28,371 bases of DNA from an uncultured Bacteroidales bacterium (lineage in GTDB: Bacteria; Bacteroidota; Bacteroidia; Bacteroidales; Paludibacteraceae): contig CALDQH010000105.1 of assembly GCA_937911935.1 (NCBI GenBank), positions 1 to 28,371 of the forward strand, given 5' to 3'. Positions within the stretch are counted from its first letter, which is position 1, and each line of letters begins with the position of its first letter. The notes under the pieces were generated by a model, which saw only the letters and a list, made by a program, of their open reading frames with translations, was not told the DNA's origin and made no database searches. The translations under genes and the position numbers were made by a program. Below are positions 15,836-23,703 of the stretch, piece by piece.

Positions 15836-17494
15836 TTATTGGTTATCTTTTTGTCTGATTTCAACGCGACGGATTTTTCCGCTAATGGTTTTGGGTAGTT
15901 CCTCTACAAATTCAATAATACGTGGGTATTTGTAGGGTGCTGTGATGCGTTTTACGTAATCTTGCAATTCTTTAATCAAGGCTTCGCCAGCTTGGTCTTT
16001 GTAGGAGGCTGCCAAAACGATAGTTGCTTTTACTACTTGACCACGAATAGGATCTGGTACGGCCGTAATAGCGCATTCAACAACAGCATCGTGCGACATA
16101 AGGGCGCTTTCTACCTCAAAAGGTCCAATACGGTAGCCAGACGATTTAATCACATCGTCGTTTCTGCCCACAAACCAGAAGTAACCATCTTCGTCTTTCC
16201 ATGCAACGTCGCCTGTATGGTATATGCCGTCGTGGTAAGCCTCTTTGGTGCGTGCTTCGTCACGGTAGTAGCCCAAGAACAAGCCGTATGGTTTTTGGTT
16301 TTCGTCTATGCGAATAATAATCTCACCTTGTTCGCCTACCTCGGCGCTGCGACCATCACCCATTACAATGTCCACGTTGTAAGCAGGATTAGGTTTGCCC
16401 ATAGAGCCAGGCTTTGGCTCCATCCAAGGGGTTGTAAGCACTGTACAGGTGGTTTCGGTTTGTCCAAAGCCTTCGCGCAATTTGATGCCTGTTAGTTCGT
16501 AAAACTCTTGATATACGCTTGGATTTAAAGCCTCGCCAGCAATGGTAGCCCATTTAAGCGACGATAAATCGTATTTACGCAAGTCTTCGCGAATCATAAA
16601 ACGGAAAATGGTAGGAGGCGCGCAGAACGAAGTAATGCGGTAGGTCTCAATCATCTTCAACATATCGGCAGGCGTAAATTTTTCGTGGTCGTACACAAAA
16701 ATAGAGGCTCCGGCAATCATTTGACCATATAGTTTTCCCCATACAGCCTTGCCCCAGCCTGTATCGGCTACGGTTAGGTGTAAACTGTCTTCGTTGAGGT
16801 TGTGCCAATAGCTACCTGTTACGATGTGTCCCAATGGATAGGTAAAATCGTGTGCTACCATTTTGGGATTACCCGATGTGCCCGATGTAAAATAAATAAT
16901 CGAAATATCATCGTTGTTGTTTACATGCTCATCGCGTACGTATGCGGGTGCATTTTCAATGCCTTGACCAAAATCTTCAAATCCATCATAGACTTCGGGA
17001 CCTACAGAGATAACGTGTTTTACGCTGGGACATTTAGGCAGTGCATTTTGAATGTGGTCTAATACCACTTTCTCGCCAACAGCCACAATGGCTTTGATGT
17101 CCGCAGCCTCGCAACGGTAGATAATGTCTTTCTCGGTCAAAAGGTGGGTGGCAGGAATAACCACTGCTCCCAATTTATGAAGGGCAATAATTGAATACCA
17201 AAACTCAAAGCGACGCTTTAAGATAAGCATTACCATGTCTCCTTTACCAATGCCCAATTGTTTAAAGTAGGCAGCGGTTTTGTCGGTTTCGCGCTTCAAG
17301 TCGGCGTAGCTAAAATCAATGTGCTCGCCCTTGTCGTTGGTCCAACAGATAGCACGCTTGTCGGGGGCTTCTGCAGCCCACGCATCAACGACATCGTATC
17401 CAAAGTTAAAATTTTGGGGTGCTTTTATTTTTAAGTTTTTTACAAAATCTTCTTGCGAAGTAAAACTGGTTTGCTCTACAAAACGTTCTAACAT
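15836..17494 (-). CDS. AMP-forming acyl-CoA synthetase, medium-chain (ACSM)-like
   Basis: Activates a carboxylic acid to its CoA thioester through an acyl adenylate. The 552 residues carry the ANL superfamily motifs in order: YFTSGTSGNPK (201-211), EGFGQTETT (about 338-346), YHTGDVAWKDEDGYFWFVGR (about 431-450), and PKTISGKIRR near the C-terminus with the catalytic Lys. The overall pattern (LLTEKDIIYRCEAA, WGKLYGQMIAG) resembles medium-chain acyl-CoA synthetases and acetyl-CoA synthetase relatives. The actual substrate is not visible. It starts 4 nt after the XRE-cupin gene, so the two are expressed together; a link to arginine or proline metabolism is not obvious. Confidence 0.85.
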   Translation of the reverse strand: MLERFVEQTSFTSQEDFVKNLKIKAPQNFNFGYDVVDAWAAEAPDKRAICWTNDKGEHIDFSYADLKRETDKTAAYFKQLGIGKGDMVMLILKRRFEFWYSIIALHKLGAVVIPATHLLTEKDIIYRCEAADIKAIVAVGEKVVLDHIQNALPKCPSVKHVISVGPEVYDGFEDFGQGIENAPAYVRDEHVNNNDDISIIYFTSGTSGNPKMVAHDFTYPLGHIVTGSYWHNLNEDSLHLTVADTGWGKAVWGKLYGQMIAGASIFVYDHEKFTPADMLKMIETYRITSFCAPPTIFRFMIREDLRKYDLSSLKWATIAGEALNPSVYQEFYELTGIKLREGFGQTETTCTVLTTPWMEPKPGSMGKPNPAYNVDIVMGDGRSAEVGEQGEIIIRIDENQKPYGLFLGYYRDEARTKEAYHDGIYHTGDVAWKDEDGYFWFVGRNDDVIKSSGYRIGPFEVESALMSHDAVVECAITAVPDPIRGQVVKATIVLAASYKDQAGEALIKELQDYVKRITAPYKYPRIIEFVEELPKTISGKIRRVEIRQKDNQ

Positions 17495-17498
17495 ATTC

Positions 17499-18038
17499 TT
17501 ATAGGATAATGGCCAAGAAACGGGCCTTTTCGTTATTTAATGCTTTCATTCCGTGTGGTTTGGTAGCGTCAAAGTAGATGCTATCGCCTTCTTCCAAAAC
17601 AATTTCTTTTCCGTCAATTTCTAACAAAAGAGAACCCTTTTCAATCAAGTTAAATTCTTGACCAGGATGGCTATTTAAGTGAATGGGTTTGTCGTTTGGC
17701 TCTACGGTAACCAAAAAAGGCGTAGCTTTGGCATTTTTAAAGCCTCCAGCTAGGTCTCGGTATTTGTAGGCTTTGCTACGCTCTACCGATATGCCTTTGC
17801 CTTTGCGGGTTACAAAATAACTTTGTGCGTGGGTTTCGTTGCCCGAAATCAACACAGATGTATCTACCTTAAATACTTGCGACACTTGGCACAAGTAGTT
17901 CATGGGAATGTCGGCGTTGCCGCTTTCGTATTGGGCATATAATGTTTCCGAAATGCCAGTTTGTTGAGCCATATCGGCCATGCTCATATCCAACGCGTCA
18001 CGCAATCCGTGCAAACGTTGGGCAATTTCTTTCATCAT
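17499..18038 (-). CDS. XRE-family transcriptional regulator with C-terminal cupin domain
   Basis: A 179-residue regulator. Residues 4-60 form an XRE helix-turn-helix (RLHGLRDALDMSMADMAQQT, then ISETLYAQYESGNADIP). Residues about 100-178 form a small cupin with HPGQEFNLIEKG and the closing FDATKPHGMKAL, which would bind a small ligand or metal. E. coli PuuR, the putrescine regulator, has the same architecture, but the ligand here is unknown. The gene is embedded in the arg/pro operon between proC and an acyl-CoA ligase, 4 nt from the latter. The 123-bp spacer before it carries an unusual repeat element. A second ATG (18033-18035) is an equally possible start. Confidence 0.85.
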   Translation of the reverse strand: MMKEIAQRLHGLRDALDMSMADMAQQTGISETLYAQYESGNADIPMNYLCQVSQVFKVDTSVLISGNETHAQSYFVTRKGKGISVERSKAYKYRDLAGGFKNAKATPFLVTVEPNDKPIHLNSHPGQEFNLIEKGSLLLEIDGKEIVLEEGDSIYFDATKPHGMKALNNEKARFLAIIL

Positions 18039-18047
18039 ATATCTTTG

Positions 18048-18161
18048 TTTAGTCGTTTATTCAATGCTTCGCATTTCATGAAGTTGCTCACGCTCGGCAA
18101 AGCAAATAAATTTGTTCTGCCCTCGCTTAATCGCAACTTTAGTCGTTTAGTCGATTAGTCA
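18048..18161 (-). repeat. Palindromic element flanked by 8-bp-period repeats, in the proC-XRE spacer
   Basis: The core has two inverted repeats: AATGC-TTC-GCATT (18063-18075), and a larger one running from GTTGC (18083-18087) to GCAAC (18133-18137) with GGCA/TGCC (18096-18099/18118-18121) and AAAT-AA-ATTT (18104-18113) inside. On one side lie three tandem octamers, TTTAGTCG, TTTAGTCG, ATTAGTCA (18138-18161), directly after the proC stop; on the other lie TTTAGTCG and TTTATTCA (18048-18063). This layout resembles REP-type or miniature mobile elements. Copy number elsewhere is not known. Confidence 0.6.
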
Positions 18162-18953
18162 TTATAACTTGCTTGCTTTCAATCCTTTAATCACGGCATT
18201 GGTAAATCCGTTGGCTTCCATCTCGTTCAACCCCTTAATGGTAATACCGCCAGGAGTGGTTACCTTGTCAATTTCAACTTCGGGATGCGACTGATTGGCC
18301 TCTAACAATTCAACCGCCCCACGCAAGGTTTGCAACACTACTTCTTGTGCTACTTTGGGATAAATGCCCATCTCTACACCGCCCTCAACAGCGGCTCTAA
18401 TATACCTAAAGGCATACGCAATGCCACAACTCGATAGCGACATAAGGGCATTTAATTGGTTCTCTGGCACCAAAAATGTTTTGCCCATACCATTAAAAAT
18501 GTCGCAAACCAAGGCTTTGTCCTCATCGGTAGCGTTGTTGTGTGCCGCAATGGTATTTACGCTTTGCAATACATCAATAGCCGTATTGGGGATCAACCTA
18601 AACAAAGTAGGCAATTGTCCTTCTTTATCCAACAAAACGCACAAATCATCGATCGATACGCCAGCAGCAATAGAAATTAGCAATTGTTTGCTGTAATCCA
18701 TGCTATCTTTGATGCCCTCTATAATGGTTTTTACCAACCAAGGTTTAACAGCCAATACAATAATATCTGCACCTTGAATGGCTTCGGCATTGTTGGTGGT
18801 TGTTTTAATACAATTGTTATAGGCGCTTAATGCCTTTAATGCATCTTGGTTGATGTCGCTAACGGTAATTTGGCTAATTAGTTGGCTTTGGGTTAGCCCG
18901 CGTGCAATAGCACCGCCCATATTACCGGCTCCAATAATGGCTATTGTTTTCAT
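18162..18953 (-). CDS. proC: Pyrroline-5-carboxylate reductase
   Basis: Final step of proline synthesis: reduces pyrroline-5-carboxylate with NAD(P)H. At 263 residues it has the usual length. The Rossmann motif is IAIIGAGNMGGAIARGL (4-20), followed by AVKPW, FRLIPNTAIDV (about 117-127) and the C-terminal dimerisation signature with TTPGGITIKGL. It lies 10 nt after argD and is cotranscribed with the arginine genes. P5C is also reached from ornithine, so this position joins the two pathways. Confidence 0.95.
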   Translation of the reverse strand: MKTIAIIGAGNMGGAIARGLTQSQLISQITVSDINQDALKALSAYNNCIKTTTNNAEAIQGADIIVLAVKPWLVKTIIEGIKDSMDYSKQLLISIAAGVSIDDLCVLLDKEGQLPTLFRLIPNTAIDVLQSVNTIAAHNNATDEDKALVCDIFNGMGKTFLVPENQLNALMSLSSCGIAYAFRYIRAAVEGGVEMGIYPKVAQEVVLQTLRGAVELLEANQSHPEVEIDKVTTPGGITIKGLNEMEANGFTNAVIKGLKASKL

Positions 18954-18963
18954 AATTAGTTAA

Positions 18964-20085
18964 TTATAAGCATTTTTTTAGTCTGTTCAAAAAGTCTTGT
19001 GCTTGCTCCATGCTCAAACACAAAGGTGGCAACAAACGAATGGTATGTGTGCCAGCAACCCCTGTAAATACCTTTTGCTCAAATAGCAATTTGGTTCTAA
19101 TTTCTTTGATAGGTTGTTCAAATTCCATACCAATCATCAAACCGTTACCCCTAATTTCTTTGATGCCGTCTATTTTCTTCAACTCCTCTAATAAGAAAGC
19201 ACCTACCTTGGCAGCATTTTCCACCAAGTTTTCTTTTTCCATAATTTCGAGTACGGCCAATGCGGCAGCACACCCCAAGTGGTTACCACCAAAAGTGGTG
19301 CCCAATTGTCCGTAAATAGGAGTAAACATAGGGCTAATTAACATGCCCGACATAGGAAAACCGTTGCAAATACCTTTGGCTACGGTTATAATATCTGGTT
19401 TGATGCCGTAATATTGATGTGCAAAGAATTTTCCGCTACGACCATAGCCCGATTGAATTTCGTCTAAAATAAGTACGGTCTCGGTTTCGGTACAAATTTG
19501 GCGAAGCTCTTTCATAAAGTCGGTGTTCGGAACTTGAATGCCGCCTATGCCCTGAATGCCTTCGATAATAACAGACGAATAAGCACCCGTGCTTAACTCG
19601 GCACGAACACTATCAATATCGTTTAATGCAACAAATGTAACATCCAATCCGGCATTGACAGGAGCAACGTATTTAGGAATATCTGTAACACGAACAGCGG
19701 CTGATGTACGTCCATGAAACGACTGTTTGAACGACAAAACTTTGTTTTTACCGTTGTGAAACGAAGCCAATTTTAATGCATTTTCGTTAGCTTCTGCGCC
19801 CGAGTTGACCAAAAATAGAGAATAATCTTCGTATCCGCTTGCTTTGCCCAATTTCTCAGCCAACTCTTGTTGCAAACTATTGATAACCGAGTTAGAATAG
19901 AAACCTAACTTAGATACTTGCTCCGAAATAGCTTTTACGTATGTGGGATGAGCGTGTCCTACCGAAATAACAGCGTGACCGCCGTACAAATCAAGGTATT
20001 CGTTTCCGTCTTTATCGTAAACGTTGCAACCATTTCCCCTTACAATTTCAATGGGAAAAAGAGGATATACATCAAATAATTTCAT
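18964..20085 (-). CDS. argD: N-acyl-ornithine aminotransferase (acetyl- or succinylornithine)
   Basis: A PLP enzyme that transfers the amino group of glutamate to N-acyl-glutamate semialdehyde in arginine synthesis. The 373 residues show the class III aminotransferase set: NSGAEANENALKLA (94-107), SFHGRTSAAVRVT (122-134), LILDEIQSGYGRSG (205-218) and the PLP lysine Lys237 in TVAKGICNGFP. Bacteroides species are known to use succinylated intermediates; whether this enzyme prefers N-succinyl or N-acetyl substrates cannot be read from sequence. It sits 20 nt after argC and 10 nt before proC. Confidence 0.93.
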   Translation of the reverse strand: MKLFDVYPLFPIEIVRGNGCNVYDKDGNEYLDLYGGHAVISVGHAHPTYVKAISEQVSKLGFYSNSVINSLQQELAEKLGKASGYEDYSLFLVNSGAEANENALKLASFHNGKNKVLSFKQSFHGRTSAAVRVTDIPKYVAPVNAGLDVTFVALNDIDSVRAELSTGAYSSVIIEGIQGIGGIQVPNTDFMKELRQICTETETVLILDEIQSGYGRSGKFFAHQYYGIKPDIITVAKGICNGFPMSGMLISPMFTPIYGQLGTTFGGNHLGCAAALAVLEIMEKENLVENAAKVGAFLLEELKKIDGIKEIRGNGLMIGMEFEQPIKEIRTKLLFEQKVFTGVAGTHTIRLLPPLCLSMEQAQDFLNRLKKCL

Positions 20086-20105
20086 AACTACACGTGCTTA
20101 AAAGA

Positions 20106-21068
20106 TTAGAATGCGCTGCTTTTAAGTTGCAAGCCCATATTTTCGGGCAATCCGAAAATCAGGTTCATGTTTTGAACGGCTTGTCCCGATGCTCCTTTTA
20201 ATAGGTTATCGATAACGGACAAAATTAACAATTTGTTGCCGTATTTTTCCAAATGAATCAATACTTTATTCGTATTTACCACTTGTTTTAAGTCTGGATT
20301 TGACTCAATCATAAAGGTAAAGGCGGCATCGCGGTAAAAATCGGCATACAATTTACGCAATTCGCTTAGTTCCAAATCGCAGTCCACATAACTACTAACA
20401 AAGATACCACGCGAAAAATTACCCCTTACAGGAATAAAGTTAATAGCATGGTCAAAGTCTGGTTGCAATTGTTTGAGCGATTGGTTAATCTCTTTTAGGT
20501 GTTGGTGATTAAAAGCCTTGTAAACCGAGATGTTGTTGTTTCGCCAACTAAAGTGTGAGGTTGGACCTGGTTTAACACCTGCGCCAGTCGAGCCTGTAAT
20601 GCCATTGGTGTGCACCTCGCCTTTTAGCAAACCATTAGCAGCCAAAGGAAGCAATCCCAATTGAATACCAGTAGCAAAACAACCTGGGTTGGCAATTTTG
20701 GTCGCATTCATGATGCGTTCCTTGTTTAATTCGGGAAGTCCATACACAAAACCATTCGACTCATCGCGAAAATCTTGCGATAGGTCAATGATTTTTACAT
20801 TCTCTGGCACTTGGTTCGCGTCTAAAAATTTCTTGCTATCGCCGTGTCCCGAGCAGATGAACAATACATCAATTTCATCCAAAGGCAACATATCGGTAAA
20901 AGTCATCTCTGTTTCGCCGTACAAACCTTCGTGTACATCGTACAACTTATTGCCTGCGTTACTGGTGCTATTTACAAATGTAATGTTTGCTTCGGGGTGG
21001 TTAAGTAAGATGCGCAATAATTCGCCAGCTGTATAACCTGCACCCCCTACAATGCCTACTTTTATCAT
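20106..21068 (-). CDS. argC: N-acyl-gamma-glutamyl-phosphate reductase
   Basis: Reduces N-acyl-glutamyl phosphate to its semialdehyde with NADPH in arginine synthesis. The 320 residues begin with the dinucleotide-binding motif VGIVGGAGYTAGELLRIL (4-21). The catalytic cysteine is Cys130 in ANPGCFATG, and the substrate region reads GSTGAGVKPGPTSHFSWR. The 40-nt spacer from argG is made mostly of 8-bp repeats. The acyl group may be succinyl in this phylum (established for Bacteroides; inferred here). Confidence 0.95.
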   Translation of the reverse strand: MIKVGIVGGAGYTAGELLRILLNHPEANITFVNSTSNAGNKLYDVHEGLYGETEMTFTDMLPLDEIDVLFICSGHGDSKKFLDANQVPENVKIIDLSQDFRDESNGFVYGLPELNKERIMNATKIANPGCFATGIQLGLLPLAANGLLKGEVHTNGITGSTGAGVKPGPTSHFSWRNNNISVYKAFNHQHLKEINQSLKQLQPDFDHAINFIPVRGNFSRGIFVSSYVDCDLELSELRKLYADFYRDAAFTFMIESNPDLKQVVNTNKVLIHLEKYGNKLLILSVIDNLLKGASGQAVQNMNLIFGLPENMGLQLKSSAF

Positions 21069-21072
21069 GTTA

Positions 21073-21104
21073 TATAGTTGTTTAGTTGTTGATTTGTTTA
21101 GTCG
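21073..21104 (-). repeat. Four tandem 8-bp repeats between argG and argC
   Basis: Read on the minus strand: CGACTAAA, CAAATCAA, CAACTAAA, CAACTATA, in exact 8-bp phase, ending 4 nt before the argC ATG. The consensus CRACTAAA is shared with the spacers before argG and the XRE-cupin gene. Confidence 0.6.
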
Positions 21105-21108
21105 ATGA

Positions 21109-22311
21109 CTATTTGCGTTCTTCTGGATGCGCTAAGTAATATGCACGTAATGCGGTGGCAGATACTTTGATAAATCCTTTTGCATCGTCCGAACTCCATG
21201 CTTTAGCTGTTTCGCCATATTCGCCTAATTTGTTCTTAACCAAATCGTTAGGAGAATCTACGCCGATAGTTTGGAACATCAAAGGACGCAATTCCAAGGT
21301 AACTTCGCCCGTTACATTGCGTTGGCTACTTTCTAACATGGCTTCGATATCGGGCATAACTGGTTCCAAATATTGGCTTTCGTGCAAGAACATGCCGTAC
21401 CAGTTAGAAACTTGATCTTTCCAGTATTGTTGCCACTTTGACAAGGTGTATTTTTCCAAGAAACGGTGAGCTCCGATAATCAACATAGGTGCAGCGGCTT
21501 CAAAACCCACACGACCTTTAATACCGATAATAGTATCTCCAACGTGGCAATCGCGACCAATGCCGTATGCGGCACCAATTTCTTCTACAGCTTGAATAGC
21601 TTCGATAGGATCTTCGTATTTTTTACCGTTAACCGATTTCAATTCGCCTTTCTCAAAGCCCAATTTCAAAAGTTCTGGACCTTCCTTGGTAGCGTGTTTC
21701 AAATAAGCGCATTCTGGCAAACCTTGGGTTGAATCCAAAATTTCGCCACCGCAAATAGAAGTGCCCCACAAACCAACGTTGTACGAATATTTAAGTTTCG
21801 TAAAGTCGGCAAAATAACCATTTTTGTTGAGGTAATCCACTTCTTCTTGGCGGGTTAAGTTGCCATCACGAGTAAGGGTGATGATTTCTACACCAGGAGC
21901 CATAACCAAGAAAGTCATGTCAAAACGAATTTGGTCATTACCAGCACCTGTAGAGCCGTGTGCAATAGCCGAAGCGCCAATTTCGTTGGCATAACGAGCA
22001 ATAGCCATGGCTTGGAAAATACGTTCTGACGATACCGAAATAGGGTAGCAGTTATTACGCAAAACGTTGCCATATACCATGTAACGGATGCTCTTGTCGT
22101 AATATTCGCGTGTCACGTCCAAGGTAACGTATTCTTTTGCCCCCAATTTATAGGCATTTTCTTCATTTTGTTTAAGTTGTTCTGCGCTAAAACCGCCTGT
22201 GTTGGCACATGCAGCATAAACTTCGTATCCTTTTTCTTTGGCAAGGTACATAACGGTGTACGAGGTGTCCAAACCACCGCTAAATGCCACTACTACTTTT
22301 TTCTTTTCCAT
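21109..22311 (-). CDS. argG: Argininosuccinate synthase
   Basis: Joins citrulline and aspartate in an ATP-dependent step to make argininosuccinate. The 400 residues carry the N-type ATP pyrophosphatase loop SGGLDTS (11-17), then the family segments STGAGNDQIRFD (about 119-130) and WGTSICGGEILD. The start is MEKKKVVVAFSGG, and no other start is plausible. It is preceded by a 37-nt spacer of 8-bp repeats and followed by another such spacer before argC. Confidence 0.95.
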   Translation of the reverse strand: MEKKKVVVAFSGGLDTSYTVMYLAKEKGYEVYAACANTGGFSAEQLKQNEENAYKLGAKEYVTLDVTREYYDKSIRYMVYGNVLRNNCYPISVSSERIFQAMAIARYANEIGASAIAHGSTGAGNDQIRFDMTFLVMAPGVEIITLTRDGNLTRQEEVDYLNKNGYFADFTKLKYSYNVGLWGTSICGGEILDSTQGLPECAYLKHATKEGPELLKLGFEKGELKSVNGKKYEDPIEAIQAVEEIGAAYGIGRDCHVGDTIIGIKGRVGFEAAAPMLIIGAHRFLEKYTLSKWQQYWKDQVSNWYGMFLHESQYLEPVMPDIEAMLESSQRNVTGEVTLELRPLMFQTIGVDSPNDLVKNKLGEYGETAKAWSSDDAKGFIKVSATALRAYYLAHPEERK

Positions 22312-22322
22312 GATATATATTT

Positions 22323-22346
22323 TTTGTTTGTTTAATCGTTTAGTTG
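22323..22346 (-). repeat. Three tandem 8-bp repeats between the GNAT gene and argG
   Basis: Read on the minus strand: CAACTAAA, CGATTAAA, CAAACAAA, in 8-bp phase, starting 2 nt after the GNAT stop and followed by an AT-rich stretch to the argG ATG. It is the same motif family as at 21073-21104 and 18138-18161. Confidence 0.55.
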
Positions 22347-22348
22347 AC

Positions 22349-22957
22349 TTAAAAAAATCTTTTCCAAAAACTTTTTTTCTCGCCTTTTAGTTCGCGTTTG
22401 GCTGCATCCATGCACATTTTTTGTTTGGGATCGAACAACATGCCTGTACAAATACAGTAGCGACGTCCTGTACGTTGCAAAACTTCGTAGTTTACGCAAC
22501 CTTCGCATCCTTGCCAAAATTTTTCGTCGTGAGTAAGGTCTGCAAATGTAACAGGTAGGTATCCCAATGCTGTGTTTAATTTCATAACAGCAGCCCCCGA
22601 GGTTAAACTAAATATTTTAGCATCTGGCCATCTTTTTCTTGCCAATGTAAAGGTTTGATGCTTGATTCTTCTCGCCAAACCTAATCCTCTAAACTTTTCG
22701 GGCACAATCAATCCAGATGTCGTTACGTATTCTTGGTTCTCCCAAGTTTCGATATAACTGAATCCAGCAAATTCTTCCCCGTACAATGCAATAACAGCTT
22801 TGCCTTCGCGAATTTTTGTTTTTACGTATTCAGGATCACGTTTTGCAATCCCAGTTCCGCGTACCTTTGCCGCGGCTTCGATGGTAGATAAAATCGTATC
22901 GACGTATTTGATGTGACTCTCGTCGGCAATCATGATTTTAACATCCTCGGCTTTCAT
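22349..22957 (-). CDS. GNAT-family N-acyltransferase with C-terminal cysteine cluster, candidate glutamate N-acyltransferase
   Basis: The 202 residues form a GNAT domain (about 5-140) with the CoA-binding loop RGLGLARR (90-97) after a SGLIVPEKF strand. A C-terminal extension follows with five cysteines, Cys151, Cys154, Cys168, Cys170 and Cys182 (C-x2-C-x13-C-x-C-x11-C), spaced like a zinc or iron-sulphur site. The position between argR and argG makes it the likely first enzyme of arginine synthesis, N-acetyl- or N-succinylglutamate synthase, as no other such gene is in the operon. That function is inferred from context; GNAT folds also act on many amines and proteins. It starts 20 nt after argR. 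Confidence 0.75.
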   Translation of the reverse strand: MKAEDVKIMIADESHIKYVDTILSTIEAAAKVRGTGIAKRDPEYVKTKIREGKAVIALYGEEFAGFSYIETWENQEYVTTSGLIVPEKFRGLGLARRIKHQTFTLARKRWPDAKIFSLTSGAAVMKLNTALGYLPVTFADLTHDEKFWQGCEGCVNYEVLQRTGRRYCICTGMLFDPKQKMCMDAAKRELKGEKKSFWKRFF

Positions 22958-22977
22958 CTTTTCTCTCTATTAAGTAA

Positions 22978-23433
22978 TTACAATTTTTCAATAATGGACG
23001 ACAAAATAGCGGTAATCTCATCTCTGGTAAATCCTTCTCGAGGAATGATTAGAATTGTATCATCACCTGCGATTGTTCCTAAAATGGCATTAGAGGCGTT
23101 TTCGTCGATTTCGGCAGCAATACCGCCAGCATAGCCAGACCTGGTTTTTAGTACAGCCAACGAACCAGAAAATGCCAATGAATTATTTCCGATAATTTTT
23201 GTCTCACTACGCTTCCCATGCGAATAAATCGAAGAGGGAAGTGCATATCTGTATTCTCCCAAGTCGTTGGGAATCTTGGTTATTTTAAGTCGTTTTAAAT
23301 CGCGCGATAGGGTAGCTTGCGTCAGCGAGTATCCCTTTTCTTTGAGCAATTTAAGCAGCTCATCTTGATTTCCGATGGCTTGTTGTGTTACAATCTCTTT
23401 GATAACATGCAAGCGATCCGTTTTATTCCACAT
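22978..23433 (-). CDS. argR: Arginine repressor ArgR
   Basis: Arginine-sensing hexameric regulator. The 151 residues have an N-terminal winged helix with SLTQATLSRDLKRLKI (36-51; Ser43-Arg44 is the DNA-contacting pair of the family) and a C-terminal oligomerisation/arginine-binding domain with GTIAGDDTILII (119-130; Asp124-Asp125 as the arginine-contacting pair). It is the first gene of the minus-strand arg/pro operon. Two ARG boxes cover its own promoter, so autoregulation of the whole operon is expected. Confidence 0.95.
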   Translation of the reverse strand: MWNKTDRLHVIKEIVTQQAIGNQDELLKLLKEKGYSLTQATLSRDLKRLKITKIPNDLGEYRYALPSSIYSHGKRSETKIIGNNSLAFSGSLAVLKTRSGYAGGIAAEIDENASNAILGTIAGDDTILIIPREGFTRDEITAILSSIIEKL

Positions 23434-23447
23434 AAATGTATATTACC

Positions 23448-23482
23448 TGAATAAATATTCTGTTTTTCTGAATTTTTATGCA
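23448..23482. promoter_or_regulatory. Tandem ARG boxes (ArgR operator)
   Basis: TGAATAAATATTCT (23448-23461) and TGAATTTTTATGCA (23469-23482) each differ by one base from the core TGAATwwwwATTCA known for E. coli ArgR. Their starts are 21 bp apart, the spacing of paired ARG boxes bound by one hexamer. They overlap the predicted argR transcription start. A weaker third site with two mismatches is at 23521-23534. Confidence 0.8.
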
Positions 23483-23488
23483 AAAGTA
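23481..23488 (-). promoter_or_regulatory. -7 box of the argR operon promoter
   Basis: The minus strand reads TACTTTTG, an exact TAnnTTTG match. Transcription would start near 23474, inside the second ARG box, with a leader of about 40 nt. No clear -33 TTTG is present. Confidence 0.6.
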
Positions 23489-23650
23489 ATAATTATATCT
23501 GTATATGAATCTTTTTTGGATGAATTTTTATGTAAAAATATACTTTTTAATGAGTTTTGCGATTAAAAAACATCCTAAAACATTAAATAATCTTCCCGTG
23601 ACCTATTTTGGATTCTAAAACTGTAACAATTAGGGGACTTTTTGTAACAA

Positions 23651-23685
23651 TTTGGTCGATTCTTGTTGCTTTTTACTTATATTTG
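23651..23685 (+). promoter_or_regulatory. Promoter of the sodium symporter gene
   Basis: TTTG (23651-23654) and TATATTTG (23678-23685), 23 nt apart, slightly wide. Transcription would start near 23692, which places the upstream in-frame ATG at 23608 outside the transcript and supports the start at 23704. Confidence 0.6.
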
Positions 23686-23703
23686 CATGCTCATAACAAA
23701 AAT

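Noticed and set aside
23375..23566. Plus-strand open frame of 63 codons over the argR 5' end
   Set aside because: It is antisense to argR and to the ARG boxes; no domain and no promoter.
23608..23703. Upstream extension of the symporter by 32 codons
   Set aside because: The stretch contains the promoter (23651-23685) and does not resemble the family N-terminus.
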